DNA of 64,000 nucleotides, taken from the NCBI GenBank assembly GCA_012845835.1, contig JABAKD010000020.1, positions 8,490,415 to 8,554,414 of the forward strand, in the 5' to 3' direction. The notes beneath the pieces are model-generated. The model did no database searches. It worked only from the letters and a program-made list of their open reading frames with translations, and was not told the origin of the DNA. Shown one piece after another: positions 22,502 through 34,401 of this stretch. Origin of the DNA: Undaria pinnatifida. Lineage: Eukaryota > Sar > Phaeophyceae > Laminariales > Alariaceae. Both the position numbers and the translations under genes were made by a program. Positions within the stretch are counted from its first letter, which is position 1, and every line of letters starts with the position of its first letter.

Positions 22502-23065
22502 CATCCCACGGCACGGGTTTCACTTTTTTGGGTTGAATGTTTTTTTCTGGCCAGACTCAAGATACGGTAGGGGGTGCCAATACGCCCCCCTTTTTCTCTA
22601 ATAGATTTGAGCCAGTCGCACGAGCGACTCTGCTGTACCTCACGGACGAAACGACTTTACGCTGTATGCTTGGTGCGGCGTGGCTAACCAATGCATTGCG
22701 GATTTATGTCGCGAAATTAACAAAAACAAGCAAACAAGCTTAAGACCGCAGAAGGAACAGGGGGGCTTTCACTCGCGCGAGTGACTCCGGGCCACTGCAA
22801 CAAAAAAAAAACTTAAAGAGGGATCCACCCCCCCTTATTGTAGCATTTGGTCGGCACTCTGATTGGTTGAGCTCCTCAAGCTAGGAACCACCGGTTAGTC
22901 TGACACTTTTACGAGTAGATTTTGTTTCAAGACTAGCGCATAGAATTGTTGGGTCGGATATCGCGAACGAACGTCGCAGAAAGTCGTCTTTCGGGTTGAG
23001 ATATTGAGCTCCTCCTGTTCAGGAGGAGGTCAGGAGGAGCTCAGAAAACTTTCTGCTCCACCCCC
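22502..23065 (-). mobile_element. MITE-like repeat, family 2, copy 2, interrupted
   Basis: The left end 'gtcatcccacggcacgggtt' with 'gttgaatgtttttttctggc' and the right part 'gtctttcgggttgagatatt' ... 'ccctgccgtgggatg' are family-2 sequence in minus orientation. About 250 bp of other sequence lies between, including a block with the palindrome ACTCGCGCGAGT (22771-22782) also found at 57310-57385. This suggests a nested insertion. Confidence 0.55.
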
Positions 23066-23317
23066 TGCCGTGGGATGTACTCGCAAAGTGTTTGCGATCC
23101 TGTGCGCGGGTCCTACGTGCACGCGCCACCCCACACGGACGCCGTCTGTGACGAAGATATTTTCCCACGGACGACGTGCCACGACGATAGCGGTAGCCGT
23201 TGTAGCCGAAGTACCTACGGCTGAATGCGCCCCACATCCGGGGAGCTACCACGACAAACTCGTCGAGAACAACATTTTTTGTCTTGCGATATTGCTCGCT
23301 GTACATACCTACAGATG

Positions 23318-23459
23318 AGACGCGTGCTACACGACAGAGGTGCACCACCGGTCTTAAGCTCTGTAACCACCTGGTAAACAGAGACAGAGGTCTTAAGCTC
23401 CAAAACTGAGGAAACCTCAGAAAAAAAGCGGTGTGCGCCTCACATCGTAGCACGCGTCT
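23318..23459. mobile_element. Short MITE with AGACGCGTGCTAC ends, copy 3
   Basis: This 142-bp element is bounded by AGACGCGTGCTAC and its exact complement GTAGCACGCGTCT. It shares ends and the 'ggtcttaagctcc' interior with copies 1, 2 and 4 but is internally deleted. Confidence 0.8.
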
Positions 23460-24294
23460 AAAAGACAAAAAAAAAAAACGTGCACGTAGCGTGCATCTTA
23501 GCGTACAGTTTTTCTAAATCAGTTCATGCGGGTGAGGTATAGAACAAGCTTCTCAAGTGAACAGCCTCAAAAGAAAAGAAAATCAGGTGCTTCTCTTCCG
23601 TAACATGCGTGGGGACGAAAGGAAACTTCGTTTTGACTCGAGCGTGCTGTCGTCCAGCCCGACAGACACACCGACGCGCTGCTGTCCTTTCAATCGCAAT
23701 ATCATGCCGCATCTGTTTATTTCGGCGGCCGGCAGAGCAGACGGACCGCGGCGAACCACCCGGCAACCAGCAAACCAGTAGATGCATACGTCTACAGGGG
23801 CGCTAGTTTGTGGTATAGGACGATTGAACACTCGTTGCCGGACGTGAACCGACTCGATACCCGTCGCGCCGTCGGCGGGGCGACTCTCAAAAGGAATCCA
23901 TCCCGATAGGAGGCCAATGCATACATGGGACGTGCTTTTCACCCGGCACTCTTGAAACACAGCGCGTTCACCAAACCAAAAAAGATAAAACAAAAATCAA
24001 CGTACACCCACGATGCCTTTCAATGAGACTTTCTAAGTGTATTAAAACCCTACTTTTCCTAAGATTTCCTCTTAGGTTCTCCCTCTCGAGCAAAGGCAAC
24101 CGACTATTCGTATATACCTTTGAAGCGAAAGAAACCCTGCGCTTTTTTTTAGGCCCCCTCCGTCGTCTTTGATCAGTAGCTCCGGACCTGAGCATCACTC
24201 GTATATAATTTTGAAGCCAAAACCATATACGTTTTCTTAGCCCCCCCCCCCTCTTTTTCAGTAGCTACGGACCTGCGCACTACCCCGCGCACAG
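23460..24294. other. Gene-free stretch downstream of the amidohydrolase gene
   Basis: I see no convincing exon. A short direct repeat with 'tatataattttgaagc' / 'tatatacctttgaagcgaaa' around 'gtagctccggacctgag' / 'gtagctacggacctgcg' occurs near 24110-24290. This should contain the 3' end signals of the amidohydrolase gene. Confidence 0.45.
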
Positions 24295-27200
24295 TTAAGT
24301 ACAGCATCGGCAGCGACCGATCCGGCGAGAACCAGCTTTCAACCACGGGTTGCCGCGGTCGCTCGCTCGCTTGCGCTTCGGCCCGTTCTTGCCCGGAAAT
24401 CCGCTCCCCGAGAGCGATCCGTACAAGGCTGCCTTCTCTTCGACGCCCATTTCTTCCTTCGGAGAATCGGTGCCGGTGTTGTTCCAGCGACACGAACCGC
24501 CTACCCAGACTTGAGACACCTTGGCCTCCACGATAAGGCTACTCAGACGGTGTAGATTGGGGGGGGGGGGTGAAGGGGGGGGGGGGGAGGGGGGCGGTCG
24601 AAATTGGGGAGGGGGGGTGAGGGTGTAACGTGGGGTGTAAAACCTGTAAAGCCTCCTCATTTTGTGTTTGCCTTAGTCATTTGGCCATTGACCACGCATC
24701 CCTTTTGGGACGGAGCACCGTTCCTACTCTAAATCGAGGGGAGGGGGGGGGTAAAGCGGCTTAAATTAAATCGCGGAGAGTGAGTGATATCTGAAACGAA
24801 GATGCAGCGACTGTGGGAGCGCGTCGGAACCAATCACGCCATCGTGGAAAGTTCTGATATAGGTTTACGGCTGACCGCGCGAGGCTCGCCTCGGCTTTCT
24901 TGAAAGACAGTACGGTAACCGACATCGGCAGCCGACAGGAAGCTGCCAGGCGTGGGTGAAGCATCCGTTAGCCATGTTTTTACTTCACGATCGTCTGTGC
25001 AGCGGCTCAGAAAAAGCTGAACTCGACGAACAAAGGTAAAGCAGCCGGATCAAACACGGAACACATCGTTTGCGTTCAAGCGCGTACGGCGCAGACCTTG
25101 GGTCTTTCAGGAGCGCTGCACCCCCCCCTTCCACCTCAAGTATCGTAAGATCGGCCAAGCGTCCTGGCCGAATGACACCGAGTCTGTCCTCCACGCCCGC
25201 GGCGATAGCACCCCCGGTGGTGTACATCCAGACGGCTTCTTCCAGGGTGAGCCGTTCGTCCGGTAGAAAGGGCGTCACGCCACGCTCGGTCTCCCCTGCA
25301 CCCTCCACGTCATCCCATACTACCTCCGCCCCGTGACCGTGACTATTACGTTTGGCTGTTTTGTCCGCTTCAATACCCTCACGATGATGTTCGGTTGCTT
25401 TATCTTCGACCTCGGAGCTGGCGGTGGAGGCAACGACGGTGGTGGTAGTGGCATGTGCAGCGGTGGCTTCCGATTTCGTCTCGGGTGCAAGCGGGGAGGA
25501 ACGCTGGGGTTCCGACGGAGGAGGAGGAGGCTTGTTGGGTCTGTACACGGCATCGTATATGCCACGCAGAGGGTCGTGGGTCTGACAGATCAGCGTGCGC
25601 GGGGAGGAGGAGGCGGGCGGGGAAGGACGAACCGTGGTCCGGAGGAGAGAAAATGAGGTGGAGCGGCGACGGTACCAAGCTCGGTTGAATGAAGGCCTTG
25701 TCTCATGCATTGTGCGCTTTGGATACGACGTACAACGCAACCGCCTGATGACCGCAGCATAAACAAAATCCTGCATCCGTTTGTCCGGGCATGTTGGGGG
25801 AAGCTCAGAACCTGTTTATCGCTGTCTCCACCGTAAGGCGCTTCATGGTTCCAGCTGCTTTCTAGCGACGTTTTATTCTCCAGCCTGTACGAAAATCGCA
25901 AAAGAAAACGCCCGACCCGCCCCACGACGCGGCCACTTACAGATATGCCATGTACAGCTTGCTTTAGTCCGCACACGCAATCGGTAGCCTTCGTATCCCG
26001 TATCACCGGAGTCACTCAATCGGAACGCGCATCACAATAAACGGTGCACACACTGACAAAAATACAATGCAGCGCGCAACCTCATACTTCGTATTTGTTT
26101 CACAACCATAGCAGTAGCGCGTACCCACCCGCCAGACCTGCGACTCTCGATACGCTCACCTCGATAGGGGCGTCGCTGCTGCCGGCACAGGTTACTCCCG
26201 CGTGCAAAAGGGTGCGCCAGGGGTAGCAACTCGCATGGACCGACGGGCTGTAGTATTCGAGCGTCAGATCGAGAGACGGATGTAAAAAGCGCGTGTTTTG
26301 TCGAAAACAGGAAGGGACACAAAACTTAGCCGTGTTTGTAAACCAGCGCATTGAAGGCGTATGATTGACTGTACTAGCGGAGCTCACGCATCTCCGTCGG
26401 GAACAAATGCGACACATAGCAGCACATGCAGTTGCTGTTTTTCTCACATGAACTCGCCGTTGCAATCTACAAGTGGTCACAGGACAGGATCCAAAAACTC
26501 TGGAGTCGAAGAGCAGAAAAAAAAAGCGGAGGTGTTATCGATAAACCCCAAGTCACGCCAACAATTTTGGTCAATATACTCAACACACACCTCAGGCGCT
26601 TGATCACTACGGCAGCGTCCGAAGGCACAAAAGACGGCTGCACCGCCGCCACCACGCCGAGGGCTTCCATCCTCTTCACCAGGTCTGGACCGGCCACCTT
26701 CAATCGACGCGGACACGAAGCCAACGAGCACAAGGGAGACCATGAACGCGGGAGATGATACTACTACACTGTACCAGGTAGTATTCTTCTTCTCCTTCGC
26801 AGGGCATTTAGAGCAATAACCGAATTAGATTAGGGCTATTGTCCCATCTAGCGCGTCTCTTTCTTCGAGTTATTTCCGCTCCCAAATCTGGATCCACCTC
26901 TGTTCCATATCCGGTTCTGTTTGGTTAAGTTTCGATTTTAAAAGCTCTGCCGACGGCAAAGAGATGGCAAAAACGGAGACCTTAACTTTGGCGAGGCGGT
27001 GGTGTACTGCGAGCATTAACCCGCCGGTACGATTCAGGTGGGGTTGGTTCCCACGGCGCTATCACGGCCTACCGTACATGGAGCTTGGCGGTAAACCGTG
27101 TTCGACCCGATTTGTGTGGTTAACATCGGCCGGATCTACCGGTCATTTTTCCAATCAGACATGCATCTATTTTCAGCGACTGGTGAACAGAAGACTTCTA

Positions 27201-30200
27201 CCCTGCGCTGCCCTTGCCTTCTGCGGGTAATCAGGGCTAACCCGCGCTCGATTACGTTGGAGAATAGCTGCAAGATCTATTCCATTTGAGCCCCCCTGTT
27301 TTTCTCTCTCGAATTTTCGCCTCTAAAGGGCATCGGCCCCCGTGATTTCAACCGAGTGCAAACACATCTAAGAGACACGCACAGCCAGCGCCCCGATATC
27401 GCGCAAATCGGGTGTTACGGAGACCTTGCCGCATGACATTTGTAACCGTTACCCTTCCTCCGACCGAATTGTCAAGACACAGCAACAGCCCCTTTCCGTC
27501 GAACAACGTTCCCATAAAAAACATATCGATTACGCCTCTCTGCTACAGCTACCGCCATCCGCGGTTTGTCAACCCTTTTCGAACCACAGTACACCCATAC
27601 CTTTGGGAACAAGCCATTCGGAATTAGTGTGCAACACTTTCTGGCAGCACTGAAATGGTTGCACGGCGTCATTTCGAGCTTTTTGCTTCCGGGAAAAGAT
27701 CATCGTTTTGGCACAAACATAGGATTCTTCACCTGGCAGTGGGTCACGATCGGGCGGTCCGCCGAGGTGATGCCCGCATCTTCGAAAGCGTCCAACACCG
27801 AACTCAAGGCTCGGTCCCCTATGGCGTGGACTTCCACTCGAAAACCCTTGTCCCGTGCCTGCGCCACCTGTATCGAGTTCGCCAGGACGCGCGGTAAGGT
27901 AGCAGGGAGCACGATACAATGAAAAAACGCAGTAGAGTTGTGTTCGTGGGGTCATTTCGTGCATGCGTATTCTAATATATATAGCTGGTAAAATATAATA
28001 ATGCAATAATATATATTATTATACATGATATGGACCAGCTTACAAGAAATTTGTAGTCCGAGCAAGGCTTGAAACCTTAGACTAACGTGACACCAACAAC
28101 GAGCAACCTTTGAGCGTAGGATAATCTGCTGGGTTTACTATAGCGCCCGCCGCTGAGCACACGACTTCCTAATCCCAAATTCTTAGCGTTTCCCAAAACC
28201 TGGGAGCCTGGTGTGCTTAATTTCCTGGTAGGCTGTTTCTTATACGCGCTAGTATACTTGCTTTTTTATTTTTTATTTTGGCTCATCCCATGGATTATCT
28301 TCGCACATTTCTTTTCTTCTGCTCCCTCTCCGGACGTAACTCAGACCCGGGGTCGCTCGTAAGCAGGTTCTTCTCCCCCCCTCCCTACTACGGCGCGCGC
28401 CTTCGTTTTTATCGCGAGACTACAGTTCAGCACTTTTTCTTCCCTCCCTCGCCGACTCGCGTCGAATACTACACTATGATGTGTACTCCGATTGATATTT
28501 TTTTTCCATCAGAGGCAGCAAACCGGAGCGTGCAGATTCAACGTCAGAGAAAAGCTGCGGTAGGCGGTGCCCTTGCACGTCCTAAATAACCTCAATCGAG
28601 AAGCTGCCATGGTATCCCCTCTACCCCGTTGGGGCGTTATGATTGATAGTAATCGTCCTCTTTATAGCTGGGGCAGGCGTTGTCGCCTGCCTGAACGAAC
28701 GGCTCCGCCCCCCCTTCTGTCAGAAGGTGTGAGGGGGACAGCAACCAACTAACACCAGAGGTGAAACATCCAAGCAACTCACATGTGAGCGGCTATTACA
28801 GAGCCAGAGGCACTCATACTGGCAATGAAAGGACAACCCGGTAATCAATCCCACGGTCCAGGTACATAAAAAACAAAAACATGGGTACGATTCCGAGGGT
28901 ATCCCAACGATGTTGAGGGGTCCTCAGTCACCCATACGTATTTCCCCCGAAAAGTGGAACCCCGATCGCGGCGCGAGTTAATGTGTGTGGCGACGCTAAG
29001 GCGTCAGAGGAGGACGTGATCACCTCCATACACCGGGGTACGTGCAGAATCTGCGGGAAATCGCTCGGGTTCAGCGGTAGGAGGACACGGCCGCAGGTGC
29101 GGGACAAGCATGGCTTTCCTGCTATTTCGGGACAGCCGAAAAACAACTGCTCGACGTTTGTCCAGGCCAAAAGAACCAAGCGAACCCATCACGAACGTTT
29201 CCGCGCCTTTTGTCTTCGCGGGGTATGTGTGTAGCAGGCCTGTATGATCCACAAAAGCTTTACCTAGGTTTGCCGTCAGCCAGTAACCGAGATCGCGGGA
29301 GTTTTCACTACACGCACGGGACTCCTTCGTCTCTGGAATAATTGTTTCCGCTACGTGTTAGGCGTTATTGCAAACGTCATATCCATTTTTGCATGGGGTA
29401 TAAGTACCCGCGCCTTCCACTGTTCTATCCCGATCGGCCTGTCACCCTACCCTCCATGCCTACCCTTTTACAAAACTTTTCGAATCTGGTGGCACAAGCG
29501 CCCGGTTGCCCTAACTACCATTTTACAAAATACTGTCGTATCTAGTGGCGCAAGATCATCGCCTGTCTTGGCTACCAGGTATCACCTTTCTAGTGAGCGA
29601 CTCAGGCTCATGGTTCAGGATCCCGTTGTTGTCCGTGCCAACGTATGGCACCCTCATTGCTGCTGTCTCCGCGCCTGGGCGAATTTGTATTGGGGATTGG
29701 GGCGGGTGTAGCTCGTGTGTGTATGCCTATGCGAGGGAGGTCGAACGCAAAAAGTAGCAAACGCGACAAGCTCCAGCGTAATACCCACTTGGGGCAGGGC
29801 CATCAATTATGGAACCACTTTCGAGCAAGGGAAGCGCAGTCCACCACACAACCGCTCTGATTGCAAAGGGCAATGAAAGCAACAACAGGGCGGTTGAATG
29901 TTTCCAATGCCGTTGTGGAGAACCTTGAACTTCGAAGAAATATACTTGCCAGATACGTTTGTTCAACAATTTTCACTCATCGACCCACCTAAGGAGCCGT
30001 CTGAGAAGAGCTTCACGCGGTGCCGCGACATCAGGGCTTCGCCTATGTCTCCCGACCGCGGCTTTACATGGCCATATTTTTCTTCTCCTGCGCTCTCTAC
30101 ACCACCACTAGGACCCTTGAAGGCGATGGCCTCGTCGGCAGTGTCATGGGGCTCGTTCCTCGCGGACATCTCGCCGTCAAAGATAACGTGGTCATTCTCG

Positions 30201-33200
30201 TCCTCCTTCAAGGTAGCGTGGCTATTCTCGTCCTTTTTCAGGATGGCGACGTTTTCCAGCTCTTCGTGCGGCATCGTCAGGTACACGCGAAGAGGGAGAC
30301 GACCTTCGTCCTATTCCTCAGAATAAGCCATTGATGGGGGAGGGATGTTCATCGGCAATCGCAGGGAAGGAGTGAAGCCCCAGCGGTTGACGTACGAAGG
30401 GAAATACATTCGAAAGTGCTGTTTTCTATGTTTGAGCGAATGGAAAAGCTGCGATAGGCGACAGGGACGTTGCATGCCGTACCCACGCCCTACCTCAACG
30501 TAACATTTCGAAACGAAAATATTGTGACGGACACAGGAAAATGTGAGGGCAGCGATCAGAACACCATCATCCATTTTGTTTTTGCGCGGGTTGGCGTGTT
30601 TCGTTTGGCCTCGCGATACTGTCGAAGGGGTGCTTATTCCCTACATGCTTGGCAATACACGAACAATTCGCGCAGGAATGAGAACAAGCAGAGAACAGCT
30701 AGAACTCGGGTGAGAATTGTTTCCGTCTTGACCTTGTGACAATATGGGCCCGCCGACAACAACCGCAAACCTGAGCGCGGCTTGAAACCTTATCGTGACC
30801 AAACCTCGAGAAACCTTGGAGCATATGCTATCACAAATGGTAGAAGTTATTGTAGCGCTCGTCGCAGAGCACGATTCCTGGTTCAAAACTTCCTACCGTC
30901 CTCCAAAAGGTGATCTTGACCCTCTTGGCGAGTTTTTTGGTTATCCTGTAGTTTAGGTCTTCCATTGCGCGACTAAGGGGCCAGCCATGTCTTTGTGCGT
31001 CTGCTCTTCAGCCGAGGAGTCATCCCACGCTAGCTAGAGGTGCAACAACAAATTCCGAGCTAACACGAGGAGCTCAACATCTCACCCAAAACACGACTTC
31101 GAATACATTCGTTCGTGCAACCAGATCAACATTTCTACGCGCAAGTCCTAAAACAAACATATTCCTAAAAAAATCATACTAAGCGATAGTTCCGCACTCG
31201 AGGAGCTTACCCGGCTAAAGGTATACCTTTTTTTGGCTAAAAATCGCAGCCCCTGCCGTGGAATGATCCCCAGGGTCGAGGTATCATACGACCCAGCACC
31301 GTAGATCCCACAATCTGTTCGGTTCATGTGAATAGTCCCACCTGCAGCCGAGAGTATACTTCGACGGCTTTGTCGTCATTGCTGTGCACCGCCGTTAGCC
31401 CGCTTCTCACGCATCGCCCAAGCGCCTCGGCAAACTGTTCACACCTTGAGCGCTCACGAGGGTTGTTTGCCCGCACGACCGAAGCGAGCGCGAGATACGA
31501 CACAGCGCAAGGGCGATAGTGTGCGAGATGATGGAAACGCTGCTCTGCTTCGCTTCAGCGTATTCGGCAGAAATCCAGGAAATCTAGGAAGCACGCTGGC
31601 GCATTCGGCAGAAATCCAGGAAATCTAGGAAGCACGCTGGCGCCTTTGCTTTTGCTTCAGCGATCATCGTAATGGGCTGGGCATCTTCGTCACTACGACC
31701 GTCCGCCGTCTAACTGACTTCATTCTCGCAGGTGCAAGTACGGGCTTGACTATACTTGCACAACAATTACATCAAGCGGCAAGCCCCAGAGCTCATTCTG
31801 GGTTGTGTTAGCAGGCACTCATCGAGAACAAAAAGGCGAAAAAAAACTAGCACAGCCCTTAAAAAAACACCGACGCGTTCAGAACGACGTACTTTCCACG
31901 CACCATACTCTCTGCGTACCTGGTCTCGAACGACGGCTTAGAGACGGCAACCTCCACCATACGCATGGAATCTTCTTTGAACAGTCCCGTCGGGCGCTGT
32001 TCTTCATCAAGGTCCACGCCCTCGATGTTCCCTCCTTCTTCTTCACCCCCTTTTCCCTCCCGCTCCTCCGCCTCCTTCCTTTCCACCTGGGCACCAACCT
32101 CCTTTACCCCGTACCCACCCATATATGGCCAAAACGTAATGAGCACCCAAATGTTGGAGGTATCTCCATTAGGAGTAGGAGCGGTGCTCCTTCTCCAAAG
32201 GGGGGCGTGGACAACGGTCACATTACTAACGAGAGCAGCAAATAACTCTGCCTGGTCGGTGAAAACCCGGCGTGCTCCGTTCCGAAATTGTAGAGATGCG
32301 AGGATCCATGGTATTACACACAGACTACGCCCATGCACAAAAATAGTGATAACACTCCCCCCCCCCCGCGCGTGCGCCACTCACCGGTGCTTGCAAGGGA
32401 GGTGTCCACTTTTTGTCAGGATCAATGCCGGCGGCGCGCATTGCGGCCGAATTAACCGCAATGGAGTGCCAACATCGTCGGTAGAGGAGACAAGGGCGGT
32501 CGCTTGGGAGGGTCGCGTCCAGGTCGCCGCGCGTGAGGCACAAGGGCGGTGACCAAAGGTTTTGATCCCAGCCGGTACCGATCTTCACGCGGTGGTCGGA
32601 CGAAGTGTCGGTGCGCGGTGGACGGACAGAAATGTTTTTCAGCTTAAGGCCTCTGAAAATTCAGAGGGAATATTTGTCGACCAAAACAAAAATGCCGATT
32701 ACAGCATCCGCCACACGAAGCCATCCGGGCCGCTGGGGTAAGGAATGTGCCCTCACTGCAATGCACCTGGTAGGGAGCTGCGCGGCACGCGGGCGGCATG
32801 GTGACAGTCCTGCTGCTTGATGCTATTTCTTGACGCTGGGAAACAATGCAATCGTCGCCTTTTTTGGTCGAAACGACTGCGCCCCAATGGGGGGTTAACC
32901 CTGTTTCCACTGTCAGAATCAGCCCACACTAATTCCAAGGAGGTTGTTGTCGAAAACGCGGGCGCAGTTCTTAAGGGGTTAACCCCTGTAGAGCCCCCAA
33001 ATCCCTTCCTACACTAACTTCAAGTAAATGTGTCCCCAAAATGGATTTCCAGTTGTAAAGGCGTTAAGCAGGGACTAGAGCTCCGTGCAAGGCACAATCT
33101 GTAGACTACAGGTGGCAGTTGAAACATCTCGTTGATTACATTCAAGGAAGAAAATTCCCGGACACTAGACTAGACCAGAAGATAACTTCGAAGGAGCAGA

Positions 33201-33829
33201 GAGCTACGCTGGGTTCATTCGCTTTCCTGAAACGATACCGCACCCGAACAACCTGCTGGGGGTGGGAGGCGTCCAATCAGAGCCCAAGCTGCCAGCAGGA
33301 GCTACTACAACTCGCACTCCGAGCGCGCTCGTTCTCTTTCTTCACATGCTACTCTCACCACCCAAGGAAGATCTGGATTGCTTTCAGCGTGTTGCCTGAT
33401 TGTCTGCTGCACTTCGACGACCGACCGGCAGGCGCTCAGCTCCACGTAGCAGGCACTATTTTTCGAACGAAAAAACGAGGGGCGTAAGCAGTTTCAGCTT
33501 ATAATTTTCTCTTTGCGACACTGCCAAGGGATCTCATGCCATCCTGCCTTCAGAAAGGCCATAAGTAACAACATCATCACCTTTCTCCCATGAAACCGAT
33601 GTGAATGTGCGCGTCCTGCAAGCCCGGCAGAACGACCGCTCCGGCAAGGTCGATGACATCGCAGTCTTCCCTGCGAAACAAAAAAAAGTTGCCGCGAATT
33701 CACAAACAAGGAAACATACAAAACACATGTACATGCAACACATAAACACCCACTGCCGACCTGTTTTTCTTTCGTGAAACGATCGCGGAGATCTTGGAGT
33801 TGATTTTGGTTCGCTCGGCTTAACCCCTT
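24295..33829 (-). CDS. YtcJ/LAF3-like amidohydrolase (amidohydro_3), 13 exons, N-terminus unresolved
   Basis: Exons on the minus strand join in phase: about 33829-33761, 33670-33581, 33455-33359, 32582-32385, 32086-31920, 31444-31342, 30310-29989, 29118-29042, 27867-27733, 26697-26591, 26247-26160, 25581-25088 and 24538-24295. Family blocks run in order: VIDLAGAVVLPGLQDAHIHI (metal-binding HxH), ELSACRSVVEVQ, PDLPWV joined to IGTGWDQNLW, WHSIAVNSAAMRAAGIDP, RPTGLFKE, GLTAVHSNDD, DEGRLPLRVYLTMP, VKLFSDGSL (bridging lysine), VEVHAIGDRA, PIVTHCQ, AVQPSFVPSDA, YPWRTLLHAG, GSSDAPIE (catalytic Asp), DPLRGIYDAV, RLTLEEAVWMYTTGGA, LGVIRPGRLADLTIL, VSQVWVGGSCRW. All metal ligands expected of this hydrolase family are present. 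Substrate is unknown; the Arabidopsis relative LAF3 acts in phytochrome A signalling. Two acidic, low-complexity insertions occur (exons 7 and 12). Exon 8 is the least certain, and the usual N-terminal strand is not found. Confidence 0.85.
24545..24620 (-). repeat. Polypyrimidine tract before the last amidohydrolase exon
   Basis: On the minus strand this is an almost pure C/T run ending just before the CTGAGTAG acceptor of the last exon. Its complement is a G-rich run that could form a quadruplex. It probably serves as the polypyrimidine tract of that intron. Confidence 0.55.
26425..26525 (+). repeat. Weak copy of the 'cacaggacaggctccagtca' repeat
   Basis: The block 'gtggtcacaggacaggatcc' with 'ctctggagtcgaagagcaga' matches 42390-42440 and the inverse copy at 9266-9392. 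It lies in an amidohydrolase intron. Confidence 0.45.
28268..28500 (-). mobile_element. SINE copy 2 (body and A-rich tail)
   Basis: It shares 'gtaactcagacccggggtcg' and 'ggcgcgcgccttcgttttta' (plus strand) with the copy at 2515-2885. On the minus strand it ends in an A-rich tail (28258-28278). The tRNA-like head is not clear. It lies in an intron of the amidohydrolase gene. Confidence 0.6.
31010..31290 (+). mobile_element. MITE-like repeat, family 2, copy 3
   Basis: This copy starts with 'gagtcatcccacgc' and ends with 'ccctgccgtggaatgatccc', an imperfect inverted pair. The interior 'gagctcaacatctcacccaa' matches the other family-2 copies. It lies in an amidohydrolase intron. Confidence 0.6.
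31562..31643. repeat. Exact 41-bp tandem duplication
   Basis: Two 41-bp units starting 'attcggcagaaatccaggaa' follow each other with no differences, so the duplication is recent. They lie in an amidohydrolase intron. Confidence 0.9.
32110..32225. repeat. Inverse copy of the 340-470 repeat
   Basis: 'caaatgttggaggtatctcc' and 'attaggagtaggagcggtgc' are reverse complements of the block at 385-450. The similarity covers about 115 bp and ends just upstream of amidohydrolase exon 5. Confidence 0.6.
32245..32335 (-). repeat. Partial copy of the 'ggtcggtgaaaacccg' repeat
   Basis: 'tctgcctggtcggtgaaaac' followed by 'gtagagatgcgaggatccat' matches 16360-16425. It is in an amidohydrolase intron. Confidence 0.6.
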
Positions 33830-33984
33830 TATGACTGCCTCCACCTTCTTGGGGACAAGCTAGTGTTATGGTATCCCCTCTCCCGCGTTGCGGCATTATG
33901 ATTTATAGCATCTTACCACACTACCTGGGATTAGCGGATTTTTTTGCGCAGCGGTAAAACGGTTAAGGGCGGTGGACAGGCTCT

Positions 33985-34236
33985 TCATACTCCCTCGTGT
34001 TCGCACTTGATGTTGCGGAGGAGCCCGAGAAAGGGCAAGGCGCGCATTCGGAATCGAAACAACGATGGTCTCAACGACGAGTAGGACTGGAAGTGCAACA
34101 CACGAAGAAACTGCGCCACCGCGTTGTACAGGTTTGGAAGCCCGAGCCTCGTAAATACGCGGTAAGATAAAACGCCATTTATCCCCAACGACACCATAGA
34201 ACTATTACAAATATCGATTTCCTGAGCGGCCTCCAT
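33985..34236 (-). CDS. Unrecognised 83-residue open frame upstream of the amidohydrolase gene
   Basis: An ATG-started frame encodes 83 residues, rich in Leu, Phe and Arg near the C-terminus. I recognise no family. It lies where the missing 5' exon of the amidohydrolase would be expected, but shows no matching motif. It could equally be chance. Confidence 0.15.
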   Translation of the reverse strand: MEAAQEIDICNSSMVSLGINGVLSYRVFTRLGLPNLYNAVAQFLRVLHFQSYSSLRPSLFRFRMRALPFLGLLRNIKCEHEGV

Positions 34237-34401
34237 TTTTTCCCTTTCACACACTAACTTTAAAGTATTCTCCTTTCCGGACCACTGAGCGGACTCAGAT
34301 GCCTGAAACAAAGCTCTGAGCGCTCTCACACCTGAAAAACGCCGTGTTTTACACGTTTAAACCTGGCTTCTCTTTTGTTTTGCTTTGTTTACCAGTGGTA
34401 T

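Noticed and set aside
28983-29234. Plus-strand frame with CRICGKSL and HHERF, looking like a zinc finger
   Set aside because: The minus strand here supplies an in-phase amidohydrolase exon (29118-29042). The plus frame has only one CxxC and no second finger, though it is not fully excluded.
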